Part shown: positions 25,438 through 34,506 of the stretch, one piece after another | How the letters are laid out: each line of letters starts with the position of its first letter | Numbering within the stretch: position 1 is the stretch's first letter | Assembly: GCA_038252255.1 (NCBI GenBank) | Contig: JBBSAM010000010.1 | Coordinates: 75,660-139,659 of the forward strand | Direction: 5' to 3' | Length of the DNA stretch: 64,000 nt | From: Chersky-806 sp038252255 | GTDB taxonomy: Bacteria; Actinomycetota; Acidimicrobiia; IMCC26256; JAENVU01 | Position numbers and translations under genes: made by a program | The notes under the pieces: model-generated | Database searches by the model: none | Told to the model about the DNA's origin: nothing | What the model saw: the letters and a program-made list of their open reading frames with translations, nothing else

Positions 25438-27690
25438 CTACACGCGGGCGTGGCCGGGCAGGACCCGGGCGACCTCGTAGATCGAGTCGACCCGCTTGAT
25501 CGCGGTGATGATCGAGTCGAGGTGGCCGGGGTCGGCGAGCTCGAAGTCGAACCGGAACCGGGCCACCCGGTCGGCCGAGGTCTGGCTGGTGCACGCCAGG
25601 ATGTTCACGTGGTGGTCGGCCAGGGTGTTGGCGACGTCGCGGAGCAGGCGGGAGCGGTCCAGCCCCTCGACCTCGACGGAGACCACGTAGGTCGCCGGCG
25701 CGTCGTGGTCCCACTCGACCTCGATCAGCCGCTCGGCCTGGGTGGCCAGCCCGCCGGCGTTCGCACAGTCCGACCGGTGCACCGACACGCCGCGCCCCCG
25801 GGTGACGAACCCGATGATCTCGTCGCCGGGCACGGGAGTGCAGCAGCGGGAGAGCCGCACGAGCACGTCGTCCAGGCCTTCGACATGGACGCCGGCCGAA
25901 CGGCGCCGCGCGTTGCTGCGCGCCGGCCGGCGGGCGGTGACGGGGATCTGCTCCTCGCCGCCGGCCATCTCCCGGCGGAGCCGCTGGGCAACGGCCTTGC
26001 CCGAGACATGACCCTCACCGATCGCAGCCTGGAGGGCTTCGACGTCGGCGTAGTGCAGTGACTCGGCGATGTCGCGGAGCAGCTTCGACGCGGTCTGGAC
26101 CGGGAGGCTCTCCTTGCGCAGTGCCTTGACCAGCTCGTCGCGGCCGGTGTCGATCGCGTCCTCGCGCCGCTCCCGCGAGAACCATTGACGGATCTTCGCC
26201 CGGGCCCGCGGCGTCTGCGCGAACTGCAGCCAGTCCCGGCTCGGGCCCGCGCCCTCGACCTTGCTCGTGAAGATCTCGACCGTGTCCCCCGACGCGAGCG
26301 TCGAGTCGAGTGGGACGAGACGACCGTTCACCCGCGCGCCGATGCAGCGGTGACCGACCTCGGTGTGGATCGTGTACGCGAAGTCCACCGGGTTCGCCCC
26401 GGTCGGCATCGTGACGACCTTGCCCTTCGGGGTGAAGACGAAGACCTCGTCCTGCTCGAGGTCGATCTTCAGCGACTGCATGAACTCGGCCGGGTCCTCG
26501 GTCTCCTGCTGCCAGTCCACGAGGCGCTGGAGCCAGACGAGGTCGTCGGCCTTGTTGGTGGTCTCGCCTTCCTTGTACCCCCAGTGCGCGGCGATGCCGT
26601 ACTCCGCCCGCCGGTGCATCTCCTGGGTCCGGATCTGCACCTCGACCAGCCGGCCGCCGGGACCGATCACCGTCGTGTGCAACGCCTGGTAGAGGTTGAA
26701 CTTCGGCATCGCGATGTAGTCCTTGAAGCGCCCCTGCACCGGACGCCACCAGGCGTGGATCGAGCCGAGCGCGGCGTAGCAGTCCTTCACCGTCTCGACG
26801 ACGACGCGCAGCCCGACGAGATCCTGGACCTCGTCGAACTCCTTGTTCTTGACGACCATCTTCTCGTAGATGGACCAGTAGTGCTTCGGCCGGCCGCGCA
26901 CCTCGGCTTCGATGCGCAGCTCGGCGAGCCGCTCGTTGAGCTCGGCGAGCAGGCCGTCGAGGTAGTCCTGGCGCTCGGGCGCCTGGGTGTAGACGAGCTG
27001 CTCGATCTCCGCGTACCGCTTCGGGTGCACGACCGCGAACGCGAGGTCCTCGAGCTGCCACTTCACGTCGCCGATGCCGAGCCGGTGCGCGAGCGGGGCG
27101 TAGATATCGAGTGTCTCCTGGGCGATGCGGAGCTGCTTCGCCTCGGGCAGTGATGCAATCGTGCGCATGTTGTGCAGGCGGTCGGCGAGCTTGATCAGCA
27201 GCACGCGGATGTCCTTGGCCATCGCCACGAGCATCTTGCGCAGGGTGGCGGCCTGTTGCGCTTCCTTCGAGTTGAACTGGAGCCGGTCCAGCTTGGTGAC
27301 CCCGTCGACGATCGCGGCGACGTCGCGGCCGAAGTCCCGCTCGATGTCGTCGTGGGTCGTTGTCGTGTCCTCGACCGCGTCGTGCAGGAGGGCGGCGGCG
27401 ATGGTGACGTCGTCGAGACCGAGATCGGCGAGGATCATTGCGACCCCGACCGGGTGGGAGATGTACGGCTCACCCGAACGGCGGACCTGCTCCGCGTGGG
27501 CGTTCCAGGCGACCCGGTAGGCCCGCTCGATGAGGTCCGTGTCGGCCTTGCGGTGCCGCTCCAGGTACGTGTCGATGAGCGGGGCGACCGCCACGTCCAC
27601 GTAATGGCGCCGCCAGGGCAGGACCGACCGCCGGTCGACGGCCCGGGTCTCGGTACGGGGGGGCTCGGTGATGCTCATTCCTGAGCCCAT
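25438..27690 (-). CDS. rel: Bifunctional (p)ppGpp synthetase/hydrolase Rel
   Basis: Long RSH protein of 750 residues that makes and degrades the stringent-response alarmone. Seen: HD hydrolase domain (ISHPVGVAMILADLG, ALLHDAVEDT), synthetase domain (GRPKHYWSIYEKM, FDEVQDLVGLRVVV, GRFKDYIAMPKFNLYQALHT), TGS domain (VFTPKGKVVTMPTGANPVDFAY), a zinc-finger-like region with VRLSRCCTPVPGDEI, and a C-terminal ACT domain. The RFKD string fits the RxKD form of bifunctional Rel rather than the ExDD of RelA. Two in-frame ATGs (27690 and 27678) are possible. It lies downstream of secF, as in mycobacteria. Confidence 0.96.
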   Translation of the reverse strand: MGSGMSITEPPRTETRAVDRRSVLPWRRHYVDVAVAPLIDTYLERHRKADTDLIERAYRVAWNAHAEQVRRSGEPYISHPVGVAMILADLGLDDVTIAAALLHDAVEDTTTTHDDIERDFGRDVAAIVDGVTKLDRLQFNSKEAQQAATLRKMLVAMAKDIRVLLIKLADRLHNMRTIASLPEAKQLRIAQETLDIYAPLAHRLGIGDVKWQLEDLAFAVVHPKRYAEIEQLVYTQAPERQDYLDGLLAELNERLAELRIEAEVRGRPKHYWSIYEKMVVKNKEFDEVQDLVGLRVVVETVKDCYAALGSIHAWWRPVQGRFKDYIAMPKFNLYQALHTTVIGPGGRLVEVQIRTQEMHRRAEYGIAAHWGYKEGETTNKADDLVWLQRLVDWQQETEDPAEFMQSLKIDLEQDEVFVFTPKGKVVTMPTGANPVDFAYTIHTEVGHRCIGARVNGRLVPLDSTLASGDTVEIFTSKVEGAGPSRDWLQFAQTPRARAKIRQWFSRERREDAIDTGRDELVKALRKESLPVQTASKLLRDIAESLHYADVEALQAAIGEGHVSGKAVAQRLRREMAGGEEQIPVTARRPARSNARRRSAGVHVEGLDDVLVRLSRCCTPVPGDEIIGFVTRGRGVSVHRSDCANAGGLATQAERLIEVEWDHDAPATYVVSVEVEGLDRSRLLRDVANTLADHHVNILACTSQTSADRVARFRFDFELADPGHLDSIITAIKRVDSIYEVARVLPGHARV

Positions 27691-27720
27691 TGTCGCGCAC
27701 GCGGTGTACGAGCCCCGTAC

Positions 27721-28875
27721 CTACTTGCGCTTGCGACCCTTCTGCTGGCGCGGCCGCGGCGTGATCACGGCGGCGTCGGTCGCCGCCTTCGTCCGAGTCG
27801 GCGCGGGCGACGTGGCGGTGGCCGAGGCCGGCGTGGCCTGCTTCGCCGCTCCCGCCGGGACCGGCTCGTCGAGCGACTCACCCTGGTACTCCGGGGCCGC
27901 GGCCCGCTGCGCACGGGTCTCGGCCCGGGACGCGACCGCCCGGTGCTTCGGCTCGCGCTCCTTCAGCCAGGCGAGGATCGGCGTGGCGACGAAGATCGAC
28001 GAGTAGGCACCGGTGAGGAGACCGACGAACAGCGCGAGCCCGAAGTCCCGCAACGCGAGCGCGCCGTAGATCCAGACGCCGACGACGAGCAGTGAGGCCA
28101 CCGGGAGCAGCGCCACGAACGAGGTGTTCAGCGACCGCATCAGCACTTCGTTCAGCGAACGGTTCGCCATCTCGGTGTAGGTGAGGCCCTTGACCGTGCC
28201 GATCTTCGGCTCGTTCTCCCTGATCTTGTCGAACACGACGACGGTGTCGTAGAGCGAGAAGCCGAGAATCGTCAAGAACGCGATGACGGTCGCGGGCGTG
28301 ACCTCGAAGCCCGTGATCGCGTAGACACCGATGGTGATCGCGATGTCGTGGATCACCGCGATGATCGCCGCGATCGCCATCTTGATCGTGAACCGCATCG
28401 ACAGGTAGAGGGCGATCACGAAGAAGAAGATCACGAGGGCGCGCAGCGCCTTGCTGCTGACCTGATCGCCCCAAGTCGGGCCGACGTCGCTGACGCTCAC
28501 GTCGGCCGCCTTCACCCCGCCGTACTTGGCCAGAGCCGCGGTGATCCCGTCCGTCTTGGCGCGCGGCAGGTTCTGGCCCTGGACGCGCACGCCGTTGCTG
28601 CCGACCACCACGATCTTCGGGTCCTTCACCCCGAGCCCCTCGACCGTCGATCGGAGATCCGCGGTCGACGGGGTCTGGTGGGTCGTCAGCTCCCACACCG
28701 TCCCACCGGTGAAGTCGATGCCGAGGTTGAGGCCGTTGACGACGAACCCGGCCAGGCCCGCGACCAGCACGATTCCCGAGAGCAGGGCCCAGCGCCACTT
28801 CCGGTGCAGGAAGTCGAAATTGGTTCTCTCGTGGTAGAGGTCCTTGAGGGTGTGGTGCTTGCCGTCGGCCCGCAT
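27721..28875 (-). CDS. secF: Protein translocase subunit SecF
   Basis: Membrane partner of SecD that uses the proton gradient to pull exported proteins across. The 384 residues have six predicted membrane segments; the first is followed by the GIDFTGGTVWEL signature, and later segments include FLTILGFSLYDTVVVFDKIREN, the SecF family signature. The C-terminal tail (about 70 residues) is Ala/Thr/Arg-rich and ends in a basic run, as in other actinobacteria. The ATG overlaps the secD stop by one base. Confidence 0.95.
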   Translation of the reverse strand: MRADGKHHTLKDLYHERTNFDFLHRKWRWALLSGIVLVAGLAGFVVNGLNLGIDFTGGTVWELTTHQTPSTADLRSTVEGLGVKDPKIVVVGSNGVRVQGQNLPRAKTDGITAALAKYGGVKAADVSVSDVGPTWGDQVSSKALRALVIFFFVIALYLSMRFTIKMAIAAIIAVIHDIAITIGVYAITGFEVTPATVIAFLTILGFSLYDTVVVFDKIRENEPKIGTVKGLTYTEMANRSLNEVLMRSLNTSFVALLPVASLLVVGVWIYGALALRDFGLALFVGLLTGAYSSIFVATPILAWLKEREPKHRAVASRAETRAQRAAAPEYQGESLDEPVPAGAAKQATPASATATSPAPTRTKAATDAAVITPRPRQQKGRKRK

Positions 28876-30347
28876 CAGGCCGTCACCCCCACCGCGTCGA
28901 GCCCGGCGGCGATGCCGACCTTCTTCGCGCGCACCAGCTCGCTGCGCTGCACCATGAAGTACACGATCGGGTGCATGAAGAAGTAGGAGATCAACAGGTC
29001 GAGGACGACCGAGATCCCGAGGAAGAACGCGAATCCTCGGACGGATCCGATCGCGAGCGCGTAGAGGACGACCGCGCCGATGAGCGATACGAAGTCGGCG
29101 GCCAGGATGGTGCGGAACGACTTCTCGAACGCGCGGTCGACCGATGAGCGCACCGTGCGACCGGTGCGCACCTCGTCCTTCAGCTTCTCGAAGTACACGA
29201 CATACGAGTCCACGGTGACACCGACGGAGACGATCAGACCCGTCACTCCGGCGAGGGTCAGGGTCAATCCGATCGCGGAACCGAGGTACGAGATCAGCGA
29301 GTAGATCGCCATCCCCGCGAGCATCAGACCGCTGATCACGACCAGCGCGAGCAGCCGGTAGAAGAGCAACATGTAGAGCGCGACGAGCGCGAGCCCGATC
29401 AGACCGGCGGCGATGCCGGCATGGAGCTGATCGGTGCCGAGGGTCGGCGAGACGCTCTCGGTCGTGAGCTCCTTGAGCTGGACCGGCAGCGCGCCGTACT
29501 GCAGCACGGTCGCGAGGTCCTTGGCGTCGCCCTCACTGAAGTTCCCCGAGATCGAGACGTCGCCGTTGAAGCTGTCGGTCTGGAACGCGGGTGCAGACTG
29601 CACGACCCCGTCGAGCACGATCGCCACCGCGTTCTGCGGTGGCGACTTCGGATACGAGACCCTCGCGAGCTGGTTGAAGAGGGTCTGGCCGCTGCTCTTG
29701 AGCGAGAGGTCCACGGTCCAGCCCTGGCCGGCCTGGTACACCGCCTTCGCGCCGCTGACATCCTTGCCGACCAACGCGGCCGGGCCGAGCTGGTAGCGCA
29801 CCGCGCTCTTCCCCGTCGCACGACCCGGGAGGATGACGGTCGCCTTGGCCGTGTCCTCGGCCGCGGTCGACGTCTTCTGGCTGTTCGCGGTCGTCGTCGT
29901 GGTGGTGGCGGCCGTGCTCGAGGAGGTGGCGCCGGCCACGGCCGTGGTCTGCGACGTGTCCTTCTTGGTGGTGGTCGTCGTGCTCGGCGCGGTGTCCGGC
30001 GGGAGGATCGCGAGGACGGGTCGGAAACGCAGCTCGGCGGTCTTGCCGACGAGGCGGCGGGCCTTGTCGCGGTCCTTCACGCCGGGGAGGTCGATGATGA
30101 CCGTGTGGCCCTGCCGGCTGATCTCGGGCTCGGCCACGCCGAGAGCATCGACCCGGTTGCGGATGATGTCGACGGCTTTGTTCAGCGAGGCCTCGTTCTT
30201 GACCTTGCCCACCGGCGCGAGCACGACCGAGATGCCACCCTGCAGGTCGAGACCCAGGATCGGCTTGTTGCCGGAGAGCAGCGTGGCGACGAACGTACCG
30301 AGGATCAGCACGAGCGTCACGCTCAGGTACCAGGCGTTGCGCTTCAC
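28875..30347 (-). CDS. secD: Protein translocase subunit SecD
   Basis: 490 residues. Seen: GLDLQGGISVVL after the first membrane segment, then NRVDALGVAEPEISRQGHTVIIDLPGV (the P1 base), a VQTDSFNGDVSISGNFSEGDAKDLATVLQYGALPV segment, and five C-terminal membrane segments with VSVGVTVDSYVVYFEKLKDE. A Thr/Ser-rich, low-complexity insert of about 45 residues lies near residues 120-170 in the periplasmic domain, which is longer there than typical SecD. The GTG start overlaps the yajC stop. The rightmost part is conserved, so function should be intact. Confidence 0.95.
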   Translation of the reverse strand: MKRNAWYLSVTLVLILGTFVATLLSGNKPILGLDLQGGISVVLAPVGKVKNEASLNKAVDIIRNRVDALGVAEPEISRQGHTVIIDLPGVKDRDKARRLVGKTAELRFRPVLAILPPDTAPSTTTTTKKDTSQTTAVAGATSSSTAATTTTTTANSQKTSTAAEDTAKATVILPGRATGKSAVRYQLGPAALVGKDVSGAKAVYQAGQGWTVDLSLKSSGQTLFNQLARVSYPKSPPQNAVAIVLDGVVQSAPAFQTDSFNGDVSISGNFSEGDAKDLATVLQYGALPVQLKELTTESVSPTLGTDQLHAGIAAGLIGLALVALYMLLFYRLLALVVISGLMLAGMAIYSLISYLGSAIGLTLTLAGVTGLIVSVGVTVDSYVVYFEKLKDEVRTGRTVRSSVDRAFEKSFRTILAADFVSLIGAVVLYALAIGSVRGFAFFLGISVVLDLLISYFFMHPIVYFMVQRSELVRAKKVGIAAGLDAVGVTA

Positions 30348-30700
30348 TTCTCTCTACGATCTCTCTCGGCGGAATTCTCGATCGCCGTCTCCGGGCCCGG
30401 GTCGAGCGTGGCTTCGTCGTCGGCGTCTGCGAGGTCGATCTCGGGCGGGGCCGGGGGGCGGCCACTGACGGCTTCGCGGGCGAGGGTGAGCGTCACGCCC
30501 GGCGCGACCTCGACGAGCAGGGTCGTGTCCGTGAGCTCGCGCACCGTGCCGTAGATCCCACCGGCGGTGATGACCTCGTCGCCGACCTCGAGGCTCGCGA
30601 TCAGCGCTCGGCGAGCGGCCACCTGGCGGCGCTGCGGCCGCACGATGAGCACGAAGAAGGCGCCGGCGAGCAGCGCGAGGTAGAGGAAGATGATGGCCAT
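30344..30700 (-). CDS. yajC: Preprotein translocase accessory subunit YajC
   Basis: Single-span membrane protein of the SecDF complex. The 118 residues show the N-terminal segment IIFLYLALLAGAFFVLIVRPQRRQ and the family core LEVGDEVITAGGIYGTVRELTDTTLLVEVAPGVTLTLAREAV, followed by an acidic tail (DLADADDEATLDPGPE). The ATG at 30700 is chosen; a TTG three codons upstream would also fit. The stop overlaps secD (GTGA). Confidence 0.93.
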   Translation of the reverse strand: MAIIFLYLALLAGAFFVLIVRPQRRQVAARRALIASLEVGDEVITAGGIYGTVRELTDTTLLVEVAPGVTLTLAREAVSGRPPAPPEIDLADADDEATLDPGPETAIENSAERDRREK

Positions 30701-30764
30701 GAGGGGCAACGATTCGGGTAGGAACCGACGGAGGACTGTAGCGCGAGGGCCCTGCGGAACCGGG

Positions 30765-31802
30765 TCACTCGCGCCCGTCGAACAGCCCGGGTGAGGCCGT
30801 CTCGGCCGCCGGCGCCACCAGATCGAGGTGCCCGAATCCGGCCGCGGTGGCCACCCGGCCCCGCGGGGTGCGCATCAGGAGACCCTGCTTGAGCAGGAAG
30901 GGCTCGTAGACCTCTTCGACCGTGTCCGGTTCCTCCCCCACGGCCACAGCCAGCGTGGACAGGCCGACCGCCTGGCCCGCGAAGGTCACGCACAGCGCGT
31001 GCAGGAGGGCACGGTCCACCTTGTCGAGCCCGCGCTCGTCGACCTCGAACAGCGCCAGCGCGGCGCGGGCGATGTCACCGTCGACCGAGCCGTCGCCGCG
31101 CATCTCCGCGTAGTCCCGCACCCGCTTCAGCAGCCGGTTGGCGATCCGCGGCGTGCCGCGAGCCCGGCCCGCGATCTCGCGGGCGCCGTCCGGCTCCAGG
31201 GGGACCCCGAGGATGCGGGCGGCGCGTACGAGGATCGCCTCGAGATCCACCGCCTCGTAGTAGTCCAGGCGGGCGACGAAGCCGAAGCGATCCCGCAGCG
31301 GGCCGGTGATCAGCCCGGTGCGCGTGGTGGCGCCGACGAGCGTGAAGCGTGGAAGGTCCAGGCGGATCGAGCGGGCCGACGGACCCTTGCCGATCACGAT
31401 GTCGAGCTGGAAGTCCTCCATCGCGGGATAGAGCACCTCTTCGACCGTACGCGGCAGGCGGTGGATCTCGTCGACGAACAGCACGTCGCCGTCGTCGAGG
31501 TTCGTGAGGATCGCCGCGAGGTCCCCCGCCCGCTCGAGCGCCGGGCCACTCGTGACGCGCAACGCGACCTCCATCTCGGCGGCCACGATCCCCGCGAGGC
31601 TCGTCTTGCCGGTACCGGGCGGGCCCGCGAAGAGCAGGTGGTCCACCGCTTGACCGCGTTTTTGGGCCGCGCCCAGCAGGATGTCGAGATGCTCCTTCAG
31701 CCGGGGCTGGCCGACGAACTCGCTCAGTCGCCGGGGGCGCAGCGTCGTCTCCTCGGCCGCCTCCACCGGATCGGCGCTCGCCCGCAACAGCTCTTCCCTC
31801 AT
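30765..31802 (-). CDS. ruvB: Holliday junction branch-migration ATPase RuvB
   Basis: AAA+ motor of the RuvABC resolvasome, 345 residues. Seen: LRPRRLSEFVGQPRLKEHL, Walker A GPPGTGKTSLA near residue 60, Walker B LFVDEIHRLPRTVEEVLYPAMED, sensor 1 GATTRTGLITGPLRDRFG with the arginine finger, and the C-terminal winged helix (RTPRGRVATAAGFGHL). The start ATG at 31802 excludes a long upstream extension that would lie within ruvA. No strong ribosome site precedes it. Confidence 0.96.
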   Translation of the reverse strand: MREELLRASADPVEAAEETTLRPRRLSEFVGQPRLKEHLDILLGAAQKRGQAVDHLLFAGPPGTGKTSLAGIVAAEMEVALRVTSGPALERAGDLAAILTNLDDGDVLFVDEIHRLPRTVEEVLYPAMEDFQLDIVIGKGPSARSIRLDLPRFTLVGATTRTGLITGPLRDRFGFVARLDYYEAVDLEAILVRAARILGVPLEPDGAREIAGRARGTPRIANRLLKRVRDYAEMRGDGSVDGDIARAALALFEVDERGLDKVDRALLHALCVTFAGQAVGLSTLAVAVGEEPDTVEEVYEPFLLKQGLLMRTPRGRVATAAGFGHLDLVAPAAETASPGLFDGRE

Positions 31803-31830
31803 CGCTCTGGCTCGCTTCGGTGCCGGGGGT

Positions 31831-32421
31831 TCATACTCGGGCCGCCAGACGCTTGAGCGCGGTGCGCAGCAGATCCTCGATCGCGCCGTCCGTCGGCAGG
31901 TCGGTGAGCGCGTCGCGCACCTCCTCGGGCCCGTAGCCGAGCTCGGTGAGCGCCGCCCGGACCTCGGCCCGCGCGCTCGGCGCACCGTTGCCGCCCGGCT
32001 CGGCGAGATCCAGGTCCGGGACCCCGAGGCGCTCCTTCAGCTCGACCATCAGCTTCTGGGCCGTGCGCTTCCCCACGCCGGGCACGAGGCACAGGGTGTC
32101 CAGGTCGCCGTCCGCCAGGCACCGTCGCAACGCCCCCGGGCCGTGCACCGAGAGCATGGCCAGCGCGAGCTTCGGTCCGACCCCGCTCGCGCCGATGAGG
32201 ACCTCGAACGTGTCGCGCTCGTCGCGGGTCGGGAACCCGTACAACGTCATCGCATCCTCACGTACGTGGAGGTGGGTGAAGAGGAACGTCGGCGCGCCGG
32301 GGGTGAGCGCGGTCATCGCGCCGAGCGGCACGAGACACCGGTACCCGACCCCGCCGACCTCGACCAGCGCTTCACCGCTCGGGCTGCGCTCCAGGACGGT
32401 TCCGCGCACCGAGCCGATCAT
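31831..32421 (-). CDS. ruvA: Holliday junction DNA-binding protein RuvA
   Basis: 196 residues: an OB-fold (MIGSVRGTVLERSPSGEALVEVGGVGYRC), two helix-hairpin-helix units (IGASGVGPKLALAML and LVPGVGKRTAQKLMVELKERL), and a C-terminal UBA-like RuvB-contact domain (AALTELGYGPEEVRDAL). The ATG at 32421 has AAGGAGGGG upstream and overlaps the ruvC stop (ATGA). It loads and guides RuvB on four-way junctions. Confidence 0.96.
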   Translation of the reverse strand: MIGSVRGTVLERSPSGEALVEVGGVGYRCLVPLGAMTALTPGAPTFLFTHLHVREDAMTLYGFPTRDERDTFEVLIGASGVGPKLALAMLSVHGPGALRRCLADGDLDTLCLVPGVGKRTAQKLMVELKERLGVPDLDLAEPGGNGAPSARAEVRAALTELGYGPEEVRDALTDLPTDGAIEDLLRTALKRLAARV

Positions 32422-32990
32422 CGGCTCCCCTCCTTGGCCAGCGCCGCCGCCACCGCATCCGCGTACCCGGGCGCCGGCGACTTCGCGGTCTCTCGCGTCA
32501 CGCGCACCTTCGCGCCCCACAGGTGGCAGAGCGCGAGCGCGAGCGCGTCGGCCGCGTCGGGCGGGCGCGGCGGCTCGGCGAGGTTCAGCAACCGGACCAC
32601 CATCGCCTGCACCGCGTCCTTCTCCGCGCCGCCGTATCCCGCCACGGCGAGCTTCACCTCGTTCGGGCTGTACTGCACGACTGGGATTCCGGCCCGGGCC
32701 GCCAGCGCGAGCGCGAGGCCACTGGCCTGGCCCACCGACATCGCCGTCCGCACGTTCACCTGGAACAGGACCCGCTCCACCGCGACGGCCGAGGGCGCCA
32801 GCTCGGCCACCAGGTCCTCGAGCTCGGCCTGCAGCCGGCCCAGCCGCTCCGGGAGGGCGAGCTCGGCGCCGGTGCGGATCACCCCGTACGCGACGGCACG
32901 ACAGTCCGACCCTCGACCCGTGACCGCGCCGTAACCGCAACGCGAGAGACCCGGGTCGATCCCGAGCACCGGCCCCGACGGATCGAACAT
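32418..32990 (-). CDS. ruvC: Crossover junction endonuclease RuvC
   Basis: RNase H-fold resolvase of 190 residues. Seen: VLGIDPGLSRCGYG with the first catalytic Asp, VAVERVLFQVNVRTAMSVGQASG with the second acid (Glu), the YSPNEVKLAVAGYGGAEKDAVQAMV helix, and DAADALALALCH with the final acidic pair. In mycobacteria yebC precedes it closely; here the 4.4-kb block from 33.1 to 37.4 kb separates the two. Confidence 0.96.
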   Translation of the reverse strand: MFDPSGPVLGIDPGLSRCGYGAVTGRGSDCRAVAYGVIRTGAELALPERLGRLQAELEDLVAELAPSAVAVERVLFQVNVRTAMSVGQASGLALALAARAGIPVVQYSPNEVKLAVAGYGGAEKDAVQAMVVRLLNLAEPPRPPDAADALALALCHLWGAKVRVTRETAKSPAPGYADAVAAALAKEGSR

Positions 32991-33085
32991 GGGTTCGATG
33001 TTAACTCCTCCGTCTCGCCCGACCGCGGTTTGCCTCTCCGGGACGCAGACCCTTCCGGGTAGCTACCGCCGGCGCGCCTGCCGCA

Positions 33086-33131
33086 GGGTCGCTCCGCGTC
33101 CGCACTGCGTGCCCGCTCCCGCGCTCCGCTC
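33086..33131. repeat. Dispersed 46-bp repeat (family B), copy 2
   Basis: It starts GGGTCGCTCC and includes GCGTGCCCGCTCC, aligning with 3579-3624 at roughly 85 % identity. Its end meets the stop codon of the minus-strand coxG-like gene (33130), in the same relation as copy 1 to the gene ending at 3629. Confidence 0.5.
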
Positions 33132-33891
33132 AGCTGTGCCCGCGGCGGCGCCTGCTCCTGCTCCGGATGAGCCAGCGGATCAGGAGCACGAGCACGACGG
33201 CGCCGGCCAGCGGGGCCAGCCGGCGCCCGAGTGACGACCCACTCACCTCGAGCAGGTCCACCGGCTCTGCTTCCGGGCTGTCGATCTTGCGGACGGCGGC
33301 ACCATTGCCGGACGGCTCGGCGGCCGGCTGCGCACGGGCGGCAACGGTCTCCGCCACGAGCTCGTCGGCTTCCTCGTCCTCGGCTTCGCCGTCCGCCGGG
33401 TGCTCGGCGCGCTCGTCCGACTCCCCCGCGGTCAGATCGACCAAGTCCGCGGTCAGGACGTCGCGTTCGAGGTTCTCGACGAACTGGGCGAGGAGCTTGT
33501 TCGAGACGTCACCGATCACTCCCCGCCCGAACTGCGCGACTTTGCCGGTGATCGAGAGGTCGGTCTCCACGTCGACGCGCGTCCCGTCCCCGTCGGGGAG
33601 GAGCACGAGCTTGATCGACGCGGACGCGTTGCCCTGGCCGCGCGTGTCCCGGCCGGTGGCGGCGACGACCGCGGTGTGCGTCGCGTCGTCCACGGTCTCG
33701 ATCCTCGCGGTGCCTTTGTACTGCGCGGTGATCGGGCCGACCTTCACCTTGACGATGCCCCGGTACTCGTCGCCCTCGACCTCCTGCAGCTGCGCGCCCG
33801 GCATGCACGGCGCGATGCGCTCGAGGTCCAGCAGCACGCGCCAGGCCTCTTCGACCGGTACATCCACCCGGAACGAGTTCTCGATCTCCAT
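33130..33891 (-). CDS. CoxG-like SRPBCC protein with C-terminal membrane anchor
   Basis: 253 residues. The N-terminal 145 residues (MEIENSFRVDVPVEEAWRVLLDLERIAPCMPGAQL, then VKVKVGPITAQYKGTARIE) are typical of CO dehydrogenase subunit G, a START-like domain that recruits the Mo-hydroxylase to the membrane. A Glu/Ala-rich linker follows and then one membrane segment (LAPLAGAVVLVLLIRWLI) with an Arg-rich end. CoxG of Oligotropha also has a C-terminal membrane helix. It is last in the set coxS, coxM, mocA, coxG, in which the catalytic large subunit is missing. Confidence 0.88.
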   Translation of the reverse strand: MEIENSFRVDVPVEEAWRVLLDLERIAPCMPGAQLQEVEGDEYRGIVKVKVGPITAQYKGTARIETVDDATHTAVVAATGRDTRGQGNASASIKLVLLPDGDGTRVDVETDLSITGKVAQFGRGVIGDVSNKLLAQFVENLERDVLTADLVDLTAGESDERAEHPADGEAEDEEADELVAETVAARAQPAAEPSGNGAAVRKIDSPEAEPVDLLEVSGSSLGRRLAPLAGAVVLVLLIRWLIRSRSRRRRGHS

Positions 33892-34506
33892 CTAGGTCTC
33901 CATCTCCCGTTGCCCCAGCTGTTCGATCCGCTGCAGGTCCTCGATCGTGTCGACATCGTCCGGCCGTCCGGTGCCGTCGCAGGCGACCTCGGTCACCGGA
34001 TGGGTGCGCATCAGCGCCCGGGCCCCCTCGTCACCCTCGAGCCGGCGGGCCTCCGGCCAGAGGCTGCGGGCCAGGAGCACGGGGTTGCCTCGCGCGCCCG
34101 CGTACGTTGCGACCGCGAGTGTCGCGCCGTCGTCATGGGCCGCGGCGAGCCTGCGGTACGCCTCGGCACCGACGCAAGGCTGATCGGCGAGCCCGATGCA
34201 GACCGCGCCAACCTGGGCCCACCCGTCCAGCGCGACGAGCGCGGCTCGGAGGCTCCGGGCGATGCCGTCGCGCCAGCCGCGGGCGCGCACGACGGTGACA
34301 CCCTGCGGGACGGCGCGTTCGACCGCCCGCGCCCGGTGACCGACGACGAGCACGGCCGGTCGCAGTCCCGAGTCCATCGCGGCCGCGAGCGCCCAGCTGA
34401 CGAGCGGCCTTCCGGCCAGCTCGAGCAACGGCTTGGGTGTGTCGTTCTCGGGACCCAGCCGCGAGCCGCGGCCCGCCGCGAGGACGGCTACCGCGGTCGC
34501 GGTCAA
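33892..34506 (-). CDS. Molybdenum-cofactor nucleotidyltransferase (MocA/MobA-like)
   Basis: NTP-transferase of 204 residues that would attach CMP or GMP to molybdopterin. Seen: VLAAGRGSRLGPENDTPKPLLELAGRPLV (nucleotide loop with the Lys of PKPL), VGHRARAV, IGLADQPCVGAEAYRRL with the metal-binding Asp, and ARGNPVLLARSLWPEARRLEGDEGARALM. Proteins of this type next to xanthine/CO-dehydrogenase genes are usually the CTP-using MocA. The start is probably TTG at 34506, overlapping the coxM-like stop. Confidence 0.83.
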   Translation of the reverse strand: MTATAVAVLAAGRGSRLGPENDTPKPLLELAGRPLVSWALAAAMDSGLRPAVLVVGHRARAVERAVPQGVTVVRARGWRDGIARSLRAALVALDGWAQVGAVCIGLADQPCVGAEAYRRLAAAHDDGATLAVATYAGARGNPVLLARSLWPEARRLEGDEGARALMRTHPVTEVACDGTGRPDDVDTIEDLQRIEQLGQREMET

